Source: CAIWHR01 sp039931775 (GTDB lineage Bacteria; Pseudomonadota; Gammaproteobacteria; Burkholderiales; Casimicrobiaceae). From it: a stretch of DNA of 64,000 nt. Below are positions 7,685-18,663 of this stretch, piece by piece. The translations under genes were made by a program, and so were the position numbers. Where the stretch lies: assembly GCA_039931775.1 (NCBI GenBank), contig JBDTRG010000083.1, forward strand, positions 1-64,000. Direction: 5' to 3'. The first letter of the stretch is position 1. Each line of letters opens with the position of its first letter. The notes beneath the pieces were generated by a model. It did no database searches. It had not been told where the DNA came from and worked only from the letters and a program-made list of their open reading frames with translations.

Positions 7685-8962
7685 ATGAATCCAGCGACGA
7701 CCCTGCGCGAACTCTCCTGCGCCGACGACTACGACCCGAATTCGATGCCGGTCGACCGCGCGCGGGCGCTGATCCGCACGTTCTTGGCGCCGGTGAGTGC
7801 GACCGAGCGCGTTCACCTGCGCCATGCGCTCGGGCGAATCCTGGCCACCGATATCATTTCGCCCTTCTCGGTTCCAGGCCACGACAATTCCGCGATGGAC
7901 GGATACGCGGTCCGGTTCGCCGATCTTGCGCCGGGTCGCGAGACCGTACTCACTCGCATCGGCGAATCCTTCGCCGGCAAACCCAGCGGCGCTTTGATCC
8001 GGCCGGGCGAATGCGTGCGGATCTTCACCGGCGGCGTCATGCCCGAGGGAGCCGACTCCGTCGTGATGCAGGAGCGCGCGTCGGAGGTCGATGGCCGCGT
8101 CACGATCGCCGCCGGTGCTCTCGCGAAAGCCGGACAGAATCGACGCCATGCCGGCGAGGATCTGAAGGCGGGACAGATCGTGTTCACGAAAGGCCAGCTC
8201 GTCCACCCGGCGGAGCTCGGCATGATCGCTTCGCTCGGCATCGGCGAGGTGAGCGTCTACCGAAAACTGCGCGTCGCGTTCTTCTCCACCGGCGACGAGC
8301 TGCGCTCGATCGGCACCGCCTTGGCCGAAGGCGAGGTCTACGACAGTAACCGCTACACGATCTACGGGATGCTGATGCGCCTTCAATGCGACGTCCTCGA
8401 CATGGGCGTGGTGCCCGACGTGCCGGAAGCGCTCGAGCGCGCCTTCGAAGCCGCGTCGACGGCCGCCGACGTCATCATCACGTCGGGCGGCGTCTCGGTC
8501 GGCGAGGCCGATTACGTCCGGCAGCAGCTCGACAAGCTGGGTGAGGTGCTGTTCTGGAAGATCGCGATGAAGCCCGGCCGCCCGCTCGCGTATGGCCGCA
8601 TCGGTGGCGCGCACTTTTTCGGGTTGCCCGGCAATCCGGTGGCCGTGATGGTCACGTTCTACGAGTTCGTGCAGGATGCGCTGTTCGTTCTGCAGGGCCG
8701 ACGCGATGTCGCACCGCTCCCGATGTTCAAGGTTGCGCTCGCGGCGCCGATCCGCAAGGTTCCGGGGCGTACCGAATTCCAGCGCGGTATTCTCGCGGCG
8801 GATGGCCGCGGCGGCTTCACGGTGCGCACGACGGGGGAGCAGGGTTCGGGAATCCTGTCGTCGATGTCGCAGGCGAATTGCTTCATCGTGCTGTCCGCGG
8901 ACACCGCGCGTTGCGAGACCGGCGATCTCGTCGACGTGCAGCTGCTCGAGGGATTGATCTGA
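7685..8962 (+). CDS. moeA: Molybdopterin molybdotransferase MoeA
   Basis: MoeA inserts molybdate into adenylylated molybdopterin. The 425-residue protein contains DNSAMDGYAVRFADL near residue 65, the RIFTGGVMPEGADSVVMQER block, the MoaB/Mog-like domain with STGDELRSIG and DSNRYT, and VMPGRP/GLPGNPVAVMVTF-type motifs (here MKPGRPLAYG and FFGLPGNPVAVMVTF). It is full length. It is the last gene of the moaA-fdhD-mobA-moeA series; a GC-rich hairpin follows in the next gap. Confidence 0.95.
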   Translation: MNPATTLRELSCADDYDPNSMPVDRARALIRTFLAPVSATERVHLRHALGRILATDIISPFSVPGHDNSAMDGYAVRFADLAPGRETVLTRIGESFAGKPSGALIRPGECVRIFTGGVMPEGADSVVMQERASEVDGRVTIAAGALAKAGQNRRHAGEDLKAGQIVFTKGQLVHPAELGMIASLGIGEVSVYRKLRVAFFSTGDELRSIGTALAEGEVYDSNRYTIYGMLMRLQCDVLDMGVVPDVPEALERAFEAASTAADVIITSGGVSVGEADYVRQQLDKLGEVLFWKIAMKPGRPLAYGRIGGAHFFGLPGNPVAVMVTFYEFVQDALFVLQGRRDVAPLPMFKVALAAPIRKVPGRTEFQRGILAADGRGGFTVRTTGEQGSGILSSMSQANCFIVLSADTARCETGDLVDVQLLEGLI

Positions 8963-8988
8963 CGCAATTCGCGCCGAACTCCGCCCCA

Positions 8989-9010
8989 CGCGGCGGTTGA
9001 CACCGCCGCG
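8989..9010 (+). terminator. Possible GC-rich hairpin after moeA
   Basis: A perfect 9-bp stem (8989-8997 with 9002-9010, loop of four bases) lies 27 bases after the moeA stop. No T-run follows, so it is at best a weak or factor-dependent terminator. The remainder of the gap to 9117 shows only the ribosome-binding site of the next gene. Confidence 0.3.
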
Positions 9011-9117
9011 GCGGCGACACTAAGATCCGGGCCAGGGCTTTCGCAGACGCCCCGCCGCATCGCTGGCTCCGCGCCATCCAAGGTCTGCTTCGTTGCTGCC
9101 CACGCAGCAGGAGGCGA

Positions 9118-9930
9118 ATGAACACCATGGATGCGTCCATCACGCCCGTTGAACTCACGCACCGGCTCGCGGCGTTTCCGCCGCCCACGCTCGTCGACGT
9201 TCGCCGGCAACCGGCGTTCGAGCAGGATCAAGCCGTCATCCCCGGCGCCATCCGGCGCCTGCCCGAGACCGTCGACGCCTGGGCCGGCGCGATCGAGCCA
9301 TGGCGAGACGTTGTCGTTTATTGCGTGCGCGGACATGAAGTGGGCCAAAATGCCGCGGCGGCGCTGCGCGCCGAAGGTCTCGACGCTCGCTATGTCGCCG
9401 GCGGCCTCGAGCAATGGCGCGCCGAGGGGCATGCAACGAAACCGTTCGCGGTGCCGACGCGCTGGGTCACGCGCGAGCGCCCGAAGATCGACCGCATTGC
9501 ATGCCCGTGGCTCGTCCGTCGCTTCATCGATCCCTCGGCCGAGTTTTTCTATGTCCCCAATGCAGAAGTCCGCGACTTTGCCGCAGCGAACGGGGCCACG
9601 GCATACGACATCCCGGAGGTCCCATATTCTCATGTCGGCACCCAGTGCAGCTTCGATGCGTTCATCCGTCTGCACAAGCTCGATCATCCCGCGCTCTCGA
9701 AGCTCGCGATGATCGTCCGCGGCGCCGATACCGGCGCGCCGGAGCTCGCGCATGAGGCGCCGGGCCTGCTGGCTTCATCGCTCGGGCTTTCGGCGATGTT
9801 TGCCGACGATCACACGATGCTGAAGTGGGGCATGCTGATCTACGACTCCCTCTACGCATGGTGCCGCGAAGCGCAGACCGAAACGCATGGCTGGTTTCCG
9901 GAGAAGCTGCGCAGCGCGGCCACCCCGTGA
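9118..9930 (+). CDS. chrB: Rhodanese-ChrB fusion, chromate resistance regulator/reductase-type protein
   Basis: The 270-residue protein combines an N-terminal rhodanese-like domain (about 8-108, with catalytic-position cysteine C69 in YCVRGHE) and a C-terminal ChrB domain (from about 115: RWVTRERPKIDRIACPWLVRRFIDP onward to the C-terminus). ChrB proteins sense chromate or help detoxify it; the role of the rhodanese part is unclear. An AGGAGG lies just upstream of the chosen ATG. The gene overlaps chrA as GTGA, so the two are translated together. Calling it a regulator rather than a chromate-reducing enzyme is not possible from sequence alone. Confidence 0.85.
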   Translation: MNTMDASITPVELTHRLAAFPPPTLVDVRRQPAFEQDQAVIPGAIRRLPETVDAWAGAIEPWRDVVVYCVRGHEVGQNAAAALRAEGLDARYVAGGLEQWRAEGHATKPFAVPTRWVTRERPKIDRIACPWLVRRFIDPSAEFFYVPNAEVRDFAAANGATAYDIPEVPYSHVGTQCSFDAFIRLHKLDHPALSKLAMIVRGADTGAPELAHEAPGLLASSLGLSAMFADDHTMLKWGMLIYDSLYAWCREAQTETHGWFPEKLRSAATP

Positions 9931-11285
9931 GCACCGACGAATCCATCGCGCCCACCGCGCCGACCCGGGCAGAGGCCTTTCGCTACTGGCTGAAGCTCGG
10001 GTTCGTGAGCTTCGGCGGTCCGGCAGGACAGATCGCGATCATGCATCACGATCTCGTCGACAAGCATCGCTGGATCTCGGAGCGGCGCTTCCTGCACGCG
10101 CTCAACTACTGCATGGTACTGCCCGGACCGGAAGCGCAACAGCTCGCAACCTACATCGGGTGGCTGATGCATCGGACGTGGGGAGGTGTCGTCGCCGGCG
10201 CGCTCTTCGTGCTGCCGTCGCTCGTCGTGCTGATCGCGCTGTCGTGGCTCTACATGGCGTACGGGAGTGTGCCGGCGGTCGCCGGAATCCTCTACGGAAT
10301 CAAGCCGGCGGTCGTCGCGATCGTTCTGCATGCCGCATGGCGCATCGGCTCGCGCGCGCTGAAGCGGCCGATCCTGTGGGTGATCGCCGCGCTCGCTTTC
10401 CTGGCGATCTTCGCATTCGCGGTGCCGTTTCCAGCGATCGTGCTGTTCGCAGGACTGATCGGCTACCTCGGTGGCCGCGTCGCTCCGAAGGAGTTTGCCG
10501 TGGGCGGGGGCCACAGCGCGAGCGGCGGCGCCCATCTGCCCGCCGTCATCGACGACGATACGCCGACGCCGCCCCATGCGTTGTTTCGCACGTCGCGGCT
10601 GGCAAAGGTCATCGGCATCTGCGTCGTCTTGTGGGCGCTTGCATTCGCAACGCTCGTCGCGATGCACGGACCGGTCGCGACCCTTCCGCAGATGGGAGCG
10701 TTTTTCAGCAAAGCGGCGCTACTGACCTTCGGCGGCGCCTACGCGGTACTCCCGTACGTTTACCAGGGGGCTGTCGAAACCTACGCGTGGCTGACGCCGA
10801 TCCAGATGATCGACGGATTGGCGCTCGGCGAGACGACGCCGGGCCCGTTGATCATGGTCGTCGCGTTCGTCGGGTTCGTCGGCGGCTGGACGAAGGCGGT
10901 GTTTGGCCCGAGTGCGCTCGTGCTGGCAGGCGTCGCCGGCGCGTGCGTGGCGACCTTTTTCACGTTCCTGCCGAGCTTCCTGTTCATCCTGGCCGGCGGA
11001 CCGCTGGTCGAGACGACGCACGGGCAGCTCAAGTTCACCGCCCCGCTGACCGGAATCACCGCTGCCGTCGTCGGCGTGATCGTGAACCTCGCGGTGTTCT
11101 TCGCGTGGCACGTGTTCTGGCCGAAAGGCTGGTCGACCGGAGCGCCGGCCGGAGGGCTCGACGCGCTGTCGCTCGTCATCGGCATCGCCGCGGCGGTCGC
11201 GCTGTTCCGCTTCAAGGCCGGCGTGATTCCGGTGATTCTCGCCTGCGGCGCGATGGGAATGCTGGCGACGCTTGCTCCGCGCTGA
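9927..11285 (+). CDS. chrA: Chromate transporter ChrA
   Basis: A long-chain CHR-family inner-membrane exporter of 452 residues that expels chromate from the cytoplasm. It is built from two homologous halves: the first opens with FRYWLKLGFVSFGGPAGQIA, and the second repeats the theme at AALLTFGGAYAVLPYVYQ. Roughly ten or more hydrophobic helices are visible. A hydrophilic loop (about 195-225) separates the halves. Translation probably begins at the GTG overlapping the chrB stop codon; the upstream in-frame ATG lies deep inside chrB. It is convergent with relA, with 48 bases between stops. Confidence 0.92.
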   Translation: MSTDESIAPTAPTRAEAFRYWLKLGFVSFGGPAGQIAIMHHDLVDKHRWISERRFLHALNYCMVLPGPEAQQLATYIGWLMHRTWGGVVAGALFVLPSLVVLIALSWLYMAYGSVPAVAGILYGIKPAVVAIVLHAAWRIGSRALKRPILWVIAALAFLAIFAFAVPFPAIVLFAGLIGYLGGRVAPKEFAVGGGHSASGGAHLPAVIDDDTPTPPHALFRTSRLAKVIGICVVLWALAFATLVAMHGPVATLPQMGAFFSKAALLTFGGAYAVLPYVYQGAVETYAWLTPIQMIDGLALGETTPGPLIMVVAFVGFVGGWTKAVFGPSALVLAGVAGACVATFFTFLPSFLFILAGGPLVETTHGQLKFTAPLTGITAAVVGVIVNLAVFFAWHVFWPKGWSTGAPAGGLDALSLVIGIAAAVALFRFKAGVIPVILACGAMGMLATLAPR

Positions 11286-11333
11286 GCGGAGAACGACGAC
11301 GGATAACGTGCGCTGCGGTTTGCCCGAAGCCGG

Positions 11334-13556
11334 CTACCGCCGTGCCGCAGAGAGGACGCCACGCACGTCGCGCACGAGCACGAGCGCACGCGTCAGCGCG
11401 TCGAGGCTTCGGACCTCCAGCGTGAACGCCATCCGCGTCGCGCTGTTGCGCGTCAGCGTGTTCGCGGCGGTGACGTTGATGCGCTCGCGCGAAAAGATCT
11501 CCGTGATGTCGCGCAGCAGACCTTGGCGATCCATCGCCTCGAGCACCACGTCGACCGGAAATACCTCGTCGCGGGCCTTTCCCCAATCTGCCGCGATCAG
11601 GCGCTCCGGTTCGCGCATGCGCGTGCGGGCGACGTTGCTGCAACTCTGCCGATGGATCGTGACACCTTTGCCGCGCGTGACGTAGCCGACGATGCCGTCG
11701 GGGGGCGCAGGCTTGCAGCAGCGCGCGAGGTTGGTCATCAGCCGGTCGATGCCGACGACGAGGATGCCGCTGCCGGCGCCCGCGGCCTTGCTCTGCCGGG
11801 CCAGTATCTCCGGTCCGGGCGCCGGATGCGCAACCGCGTCGGGCTGCGTCACGGCCTTGATCGCCGTCTGGACCTGTCGCAGATTGAATTCGTCCCGCGC
11901 CACCGCCGCGAAGAGCTCCTCGGACTTGCCGAAGCCGGCTTTCGCAGCGACCGCGTCGAGGTTCACGGCCGTCGCACCTGCACGCTGCAATTCGCGCTCG
12001 ACGATCCCTCGCCCCTGCGCGAGCGTCTCCTCGTGCTGTTGCGCCTTGAACCACTGCCGCACTTTCGTCCGCGCGCGATGGCTGTGCGCGTAGCCGAGCT
12101 CGGGATTGAGCCAGTCGCGCGACGGGCCGCCCTGCTTCGCGGCGACGATTTCGACGCGCTGCCCGTTGGCGAGCACATGGTTGAGCGGCACCATGGCACC
12201 GTCGACGCGCGCCCCGCGGCAGCGATGGCCGAGGCTCGTATGCACGGCGTAGGCGAAATCCACCGGCGTCGCGCCGCGCGGCAGGTCGACGACCTTACCC
12301 TGCGGCGTCAGCACGTAGATCGTGTCGGTGAACACGCTGCTCTTGAATGCGGCGAGCCACTCCGATTCGTCGGCGACCGCATCCTTCCAGTCGAGCACCT
12401 GCCGCAACCACGCGATGCGATCCTCGAACGCCGGATCGCGGCGAATGCCCTTGTGCGCAGCCTCCTTGTAGCGCCAGTGGGCCGCGACGCCGTACTCCGA
12501 ATGCTGATGCATCTCGAGCGTGCGTATCTGCACCTCGAGAGGCTTGTCCTCCGGGCCGATCACGGCCGTGTGCAGCGACCGGTAGTGGTTGGCCTTGGGC
12601 TTGGCGATGTAATCGTCGAACTCGCGCGGCAGCGGCGTCCAGATGTGGTGGACGATGCCGAGCGCCGAATAGCAATCCTTGACATCGTCAACCAATATCC
12701 GCACGGCGCGGATGTCGTAGAGCGTTTCGATACCGGACTCTTTGCGGCGCATCTTGTTCCAGATGCTGTAGATGTGCTTCGGCCGGCCGGTGATCTCCGC
12801 GCGGATCCCGGCAGCCTTGAGCTCGTTCTTCAATTGGAGGACGACGTCCTCGATGTAGCGTTGGCGATCGAGCCGGCGCTCATCCAGCATCTTCGCTATC
12901 GCCTTGTACGTTTCCGGCTCGAGCGCGCGCAAGCTCAAGTCCTCGAGCTCCCATTTGAGCTGCCAGACACCAAGGCGGTTCGCGAGCGGCGCAAAGAGGT
13001 CGAGGACCTCGCGCGCGGCGCGCTTTCGCGGCTCAGTCATCTCCTTCCCGCCCGACATCAGGAAACGCAGTGCCGCGGTCCGCTCGGCGAGCTTGATCAG
13101 CACGACGCGAACGTCCTCCACCATCGCGAGCAACATCTTGCGCAGCCGTTCGGCCTGCGCGGCCTGCTCGTCGGCGTCCCCCTGGGGCGGCATCGCCCGG
13201 ATCTCGTCCATGCGCGCCGTGCCGGCGACCAAGGTCGCGACATCGGCGCCGAAGCGCGCGCCGATGTCCTCCGGATCGAACGCGTTGGCGCCCGAGAGGC
13301 CCGTGAGCAGCGCCGCGCGGACGGTACCGGCGTCGAGCTTCAATCCGGCGAGAATCGTCGCCGCACCGAGTGCGCGGTCGATGAGGCGCTCGCCGTCGCG
13401 ACCGACGCGATCGCCGCAGCGCTCGCGCGCGTGGACAAGCGCCGACTCGAAACCGTCGATGTCGCCCTGCGGGTAGACGCCGCGCAGCGTGTCGAGCCAT
13501 AGCGCAATGGCCTGCGGCGCGCCCGCTTCAGGCGCGGAGTGCGCTACGGCAACCAT
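11334..13556 (-). CDS. relA: (p)ppGpp synthetase RelA
   Basis: A 740-residue stringent-response synthetase. The N-terminal hydrolase-like region keeps the fold but has lost the HD metal motif (ALLTGLSGANAFDPEDIG), as in monofunctional RelA. The synthetase domain contains GRPKHIYSIWNKM, YDIRAVRILV and the acidic EFDDYIAKPKANHYRSLHT. That EFDD motif is the RelA type, where bifunctional Rel/SpoT has RxKD. A TGS domain (about 400-465, from VFTDTIYVLTPQGKVVDLP), a helical/zinc-finger region and a C-terminal ACT domain follow. It overlaps glmM by one base (TGATG). It makes pppGpp/ppGpp on stalled ribosomes. Confidence 0.93.
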   Translation of the reverse strand: MVAVAHSAPEAGAPQAIALWLDTLRGVYPQGDIDGFESALVHARERCGDRVGRDGERLIDRALGAATILAGLKLDAGTVRAALLTGLSGANAFDPEDIGARFGADVATLVAGTARMDEIRAMPPQGDADEQAAQAERLRKMLLAMVEDVRVVLIKLAERTAALRFLMSGGKEMTEPRKRAAREVLDLFAPLANRLGVWQLKWELEDLSLRALEPETYKAIAKMLDERRLDRQRYIEDVVLQLKNELKAAGIRAEITGRPKHIYSIWNKMRRKESGIETLYDIRAVRILVDDVKDCYSALGIVHHIWTPLPREFDDYIAKPKANHYRSLHTAVIGPEDKPLEVQIRTLEMHQHSEYGVAAHWRYKEAAHKGIRRDPAFEDRIAWLRQVLDWKDAVADESEWLAAFKSSVFTDTIYVLTPQGKVVDLPRGATPVDFAYAVHTSLGHRCRGARVDGAMVPLNHVLANGQRVEIVAAKQGGPSRDWLNPELGYAHSHRARTKVRQWFKAQQHEETLAQGRGIVERELQRAGATAVNLDAVAAKAGFGKSEELFAAVARDEFNLRQVQTAIKAVTQPDAVAHPAPGPEILARQSKAAGAGSGILVVGIDRLMTNLARCCKPAPPDGIVGYVTRGKGVTIHRQSCSNVARTRMREPERLIAADWGKARDEVFPVDVVLEAMDRQGLLRDITEIFSRERINVTAANTLTRNSATRMAFTLEVRSLDALTRALVLVRDVRGVLSAARR

Positions 13557-14911
13557 CAGCCGCCCATTGCGGCCGCGATCACATCCGCCAGTACCTGCGC
13601 ATGCTTGTCGGCCATATCCGCCTCGCGAGCCTCGACCATCACGCGCAGCACGGGTTCGGTGCCCGACGGGCGCAACAGCACGCGCCCGGCGTCGCCCAGC
13701 GCCTTGACCGTTCCGGCCTGCGCCGTGCAGATCGCCTCGTTCGCCTTCCAGTCGTAACCGCGGGGGACGCGCACGTTGATCAGCCGCTGCGGGAAGAGCG
13801 TGATGCCGGCGGCGGCGCGGGCGAGCGTCGTGCGCTGCTCGACGAGCGCCCGCAGGACGGCCAGCGCGGCGATGATCGCGTCACCGGTGGTGTGCTTGTC
13901 CAGGCACAGCACATGACCCGAGTTCTCACCGCCGAGGATCCATTTCTTCTCCTCCAGCTTCTCGAGGACATAGCGATCGCCGACCGCCGCGCGCTCGAGC
14001 GGAACGCCCTCGCGCGCCAGCGCCTGCTCGAGGCCGAGATTCGTCATCAGCGTTCCGACGACGCCGCCCGCGAGCGCCTGTCGCCTCCGGTAATCCATCG
14101 CGATGACGTAGAGCAGCTGGTCGCCGTCGTACGCGCGGCCGTCGCGGTCGACCATCAGCAGGCGATCGCCGTCTCCGTCGAGCGCGATGCCGAGGTCGGC
14201 CTTGTGCGCAACCACCGCGGCCTTCAGGTGCTTGGCGTGTGTCGCGCCGACGCCGTCGTTGATGTTCACCCCATTGGGTTCGGCGCCCACCGAGATGACA
14301 TCCGCGCCGAGTTCGTGGAACACGGGCGGCGCGACGTGGTATGCGGCGCCGTGCGCGCAGTCGACGACGATCCGCCAGCCCTTCAGGTCGAGCTCGTTCG
14401 GAAACGTGCTCTTGCAGAACTCGATGTACCGGCCGCCGGCATCCTCGATCCGGCGCGCCTTGCCGAGCTGCGCCGACGGCACGCAGGCGAGCGGGCGCGC
14501 CATCACGCTCTCGATCGACTGCTCGATGCTGTCCGGAAGCTTGGCGCCGGCCGCAGAGAAGAACTTGATCCCGTTGTCGTCGAAGGGGTTGTGCGAAGCG
14601 CTGATCACGATCCCGGCCGACAATCGCAGCGCGCGCGTGAGATAAGCGACGGCGGGCGTCGGAAGCGGCCCCGACAGGTAGACGTCCACGCCGGCCGCGG
14701 ACAATCCCGCCTCGAGCGCCGCTTCCAGCATATATCCGGAGATGCGCGTGTCCTTGCCGATCAGCACGGCCGGCCGCACACCGTCGCGCGACGTGTCCGC
14801 CGCGAGCACGAGCCCCGCGGCCCAGCCCAGCTTCAGCACGAGCTCGGGCGTGATCGGAGGCTCGCCGACCAGGCCGCGTACGCCGTCGGTGCCAAAATAG
14901 TGTCGCGTCAT
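13556..14911 (-). CDS. glmM: Phosphoglucosamine mutase GlmM
   Basis: GlmM interconverts glucosamine-6-phosphate and glucosamine-1-phosphate for UDP-GlcNAc, peptidoglycan and LPS synthesis. The 451-residue protein starts MTRHYFGTDGVRG and has the phosphoserine loop GIVISASHNPFDDNG with S106 as phospho-acceptor. The metal loop is DGDGDR (LGIALDGDGDRLLMVD), and the C-terminal phosphate loop is RPSGTEPVLRVMVEA. A longer upstream frame exists, but its extra residues are unconserved and overlap folP. The ftsH-folP-glmM order matches E. coli; having relA next is different. Confidence 0.96.
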   Translation of the reverse strand: MTRHYFGTDGVRGLVGEPPITPELVLKLGWAAGLVLAADTSRDGVRPAVLIGKDTRISGYMLEAALEAGLSAAGVDVYLSGPLPTPAVAYLTRALRLSAGIVISASHNPFDDNGIKFFSAAGAKLPDSIEQSIESVMARPLACVPSAQLGKARRIEDAGGRYIEFCKSTFPNELDLKGWRIVVDCAHGAAYHVAPPVFHELGADVISVGAEPNGVNINDGVGATHAKHLKAAVVAHKADLGIALDGDGDRLLMVDRDGRAYDGDQLLYVIAMDYRRRQALAGGVVGTLMTNLGLEQALAREGVPLERAAVGDRYVLEKLEEKKWILGGENSGHVLCLDKHTTGDAIIAALAVLRALVEQRTTLARAAAGITLFPQRLINVRVPRGYDWKANEAICTAQAGTVKALGDAGRVLLRPSGTEPVLRVMVEAREADMADKHAQVLADVIAAAMGG

Positions 14912-14951
14912 CGCGCGTTCCGTTTGGGTGATTGTTCTGTCGCGCTGCCGT

Positions 14952-15785
14952 TCATCCACCGCGCTCGATCGCGCTCCAGACACGGAGCGCATCCACCGTT
15001 TCGCGTACGTCGTGCACGCGAACGATCGATGCGCCGTGCGCCACCGCCGCGAGCGCGGCCGCGATACCCGCAGCCATTCGCTCGTCGACGGCCCGGCCGG
15101 TGATCGCTCCGAGCGACGACTTGCGCGACATTCCCGCCAGCACCGGATACCCGGTAGCTCCGAGGGTGCCGATCGAGCGCAACAAGTCGAGATTATGCGC
15201 CAGCGTCTTGCCGAAGCCAAAACCCGGATCGATCGCGATGCGCTGCCGTGCGATGCCTGCGGCCTCGCAGGCCTTGGCGCGCGACACGAGAAAGTCCCGC
15301 ACTTCGGTCACGACATCGACATAGGCCGGCGCGACCTGCATCGTCGCCGGATCGCGCTGCATGTGCATCAGGCAAACGCCGGTATCGGTGCCGACGCACG
15401 CGTCGATGGCGCCGGGCGCGGCGAGTGCCTCGATATCGTTGATCATCGACGCGCCCGCCGCGATGGCCGCGCGCATCACCGCTGGCTTCCTCGTGTCGAC
15501 GGCAACGACCATGCCTTCGCCGGCAAGCGCAGCGACGAGCGGAATCACCCGCCTAAGCTCTTCGTCCTCACCGACCGGCGCCGCCCCGGGCCGCGACGAT
15601 TCGCCACCGATGTCGACGATATCGGCGCCATCTTCGCGCATCGATCGCGCGTGAGCGAGTGCGCGCCCCGGATCGACGTACCGTCCGCCGTCGGAGAACG
15701 AATCCGGGGTGACGTTGAGCACCCCCATCACGAGCGGGCGCGAGAGGTCGAACGTGTAGCGCCCGCACTGAAGGATGCGGGGCAT
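14952..15785 (-). CDS. folP: Dihydropteroate synthase FolP
   Basis: FolP condenses 6-hydroxymethyl-dihydropterin pyrophosphate with p-aminobenzoate in folate synthesis and is the sulfonamide target. The 277-residue TIM barrel shows both signatures: MGVLNVTPDSFSDGG near residue 20 and DIGGESSRPGA around residue 58. The pterin-binding IDPGFGFGKTLAHN and the GMSRKSSLG segment are also present. It is 40 bases upstream of glmM on the same strand. A strong inverted repeat separates it from ftsH, so its transcription link to ftsH may be weakened. Confidence 0.95.
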   Translation of the reverse strand: MPRILQCGRYTFDLSRPLVMGVLNVTPDSFSDGGRYVDPGRALAHARSMREDGADIVDIGGESSRPGAAPVGEDEELRRVIPLVAALAGEGMVVAVDTRKPAVMRAAIAAGASMINDIEALAAPGAIDACVGTDTGVCLMHMQRDPATMQVAPAYVDVVTEVRDFLVSRAKACEAAGIARQRIAIDPGFGFGKTLAHNLDLLRSIGTLGATGYPVLAGMSRKSSLGAITGRAVDERMAAGIAAALAAVAHGASIVRVHDVRETVDALRVWSAIERGG

Positions 15786-15801
15786 CGGCGACTACTCGAG
15801 A

Positions 15802-15882
15802 AAAGTAGGGTCAGACTCGACTTTCCGCCACCCCGTCGGATGCCGGGATCGTCCGGGAGAAAGTCGAGTCTGACCCTACTTT
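15802..15882. repeat. 81-base element with 24-bp perfect inverted repeat between ftsH and folP
   Basis: The arms 15802-15825 and 15859-15882 are perfect reverse complements over 24 bases, with the core GTAGGGTCAGACTCGACTTT. They surround a 33-base GC-rich loop. Arms containing GGGTCAGA and (A/G)TCGA resemble the dispersed ends I associate with REP/RAYT-type (IS200-like transposase) elements in proteobacteria, but no transposase is present. On the folP-ftsH transcript it would form a very stable hairpin, so it may act as a transcript-processing or attenuation point. Confidence 0.75.
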
Positions 15883-15906
15883 CCGCGGTTTCCGTGTGCG
15901 ACGGTC

Positions 15907-17796
<1,890 letters not shown>

Positions 17797-17953
17797 TGTC
17801 GCTCCTTGTGACGCATTTTTCCGGGCCGCCCTTCCCGCCTCCACGAAGTAACGAAGGGCGCCTGCCGATGCGCCAGCGTTTCAATTCTATCCGTTCGGGG
17901 GGTACACAGCCAGTTTCGTGCCAGCGCGATGTCTCTTTTTGGCGACATCCACG

Positions 17954-18607
17954 TCATTGCGACCCTTCATCCCGTATTTTCAGGCCTTTCGCGACGAAAT
18001 AGACCTCGCGGCTCCGCTCGCGGGAGGCTTTCGGCTTGCGTACGTAGACCTTGCCAAAGTGCTCCTCCAAACCACGGCGGAAATCCGCGAACCCTTCACC
18101 CTGGAACGCTTTGACGACGAGATCGCCGCCAGGTTGCAGCCATGACTTCCCAAATTCGAGCGCCAGCTCGCCGAGATGCACCGCCCGGGCCTGATCGGCA
18201 GCCTCGACGCCGGATAGATTGGGGGACAGATCGGAAACGACAAGGTCGAGTTTGTGGTTGCCGAGCACTTTCTCGACAGTCGCGAGCCCCTCTTCCTCAC
18301 GAAAGTCGGCCTGGACGATGGTGACCCCCGCGACCGGATCCATCGGCAGCAGGTCGATGGCGACGATCGCCGCCGCAGGCCCGAGACGTTCAACCAGCAC
18401 CTGCGTCCAGCTGCCGGGCGCCGCGCCAAGGTCCGCGACCCGCATTCCGGGCCGGAACAAGTGATCCCGCTCGGCGAGTTCGAGCAGCTTGAACGCAGCG
18501 CGCGAACGGTAGCCGCGGCGTGTGGCTTCCTTGACCCATGGGTCGTTGACGTGCTCGGTGATCCACGCCTTGACGAACTTGTTCTTCTTCGGTCCCTTGA
18601 GGGCCAT
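17954..18607 (-). CDS. rlmE: 23S rRNA (uridine(2552)-2'-O)-methyltransferase RlmE
   Basis: RlmE (FtsJ/RrmJ) methylates the 2'-hydroxyl of U2552 in the A-loop of 23S rRNA late in 50S assembly. The 217-residue protein has the SAM motif ADLGAAPGSWTQVL near residue 63, catalytic-type DLLPMDP and VVSDLSPNLSG segments, and a conserved VVKAFQGEGF. The ATG at 18607 is preferred over 18679, which would overlap the divergent yhbY start. The rlmE-ftsH-folP-glmM order is conserved with enterobacteria. Confidence 0.94.
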   Translation of the reverse strand: MALKGPKKNKFVKAWITEHVNDPWVKEATRRGYRSRAAFKLLELAERDHLFRPGMRVADLGAAPGSWTQVLVERLGPAAAIVAIDLLPMDPVAGVTIVQADFREEEGLATVEKVLGNHKLDLVVSDLSPNLSGVEAADQARAVHLGELALEFGKSWLQPGGDLVVKAFQGEGFADFRRGLEEHFGKVYVRKPKASRERSREVYFVAKGLKIRDEGSQ

Positions 18608-18651
18608 GGCGTTGGCGGGTCGTGGTCGACTGGGCAGGGCGGATCGTCGCG

Positions 18652-18657
18652 TAAAAT
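18652..18657 (+). promoter_or_regulatory. -10 box TAAAAT for yhbY
   Basis: TAAAAT ends six bases before the yhbY ATG, so initiation about seven bases downstream would give a transcript starting at or almost at the start codon (leaderless). No convincing -35 was seen. Confidence 0.35.
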
Positions 18658-18663
18658 GGACAG

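Noticed and set aside
11523..13502. 659-codon plus-strand open frame
   Set aside because: Antisense shadow of relA.
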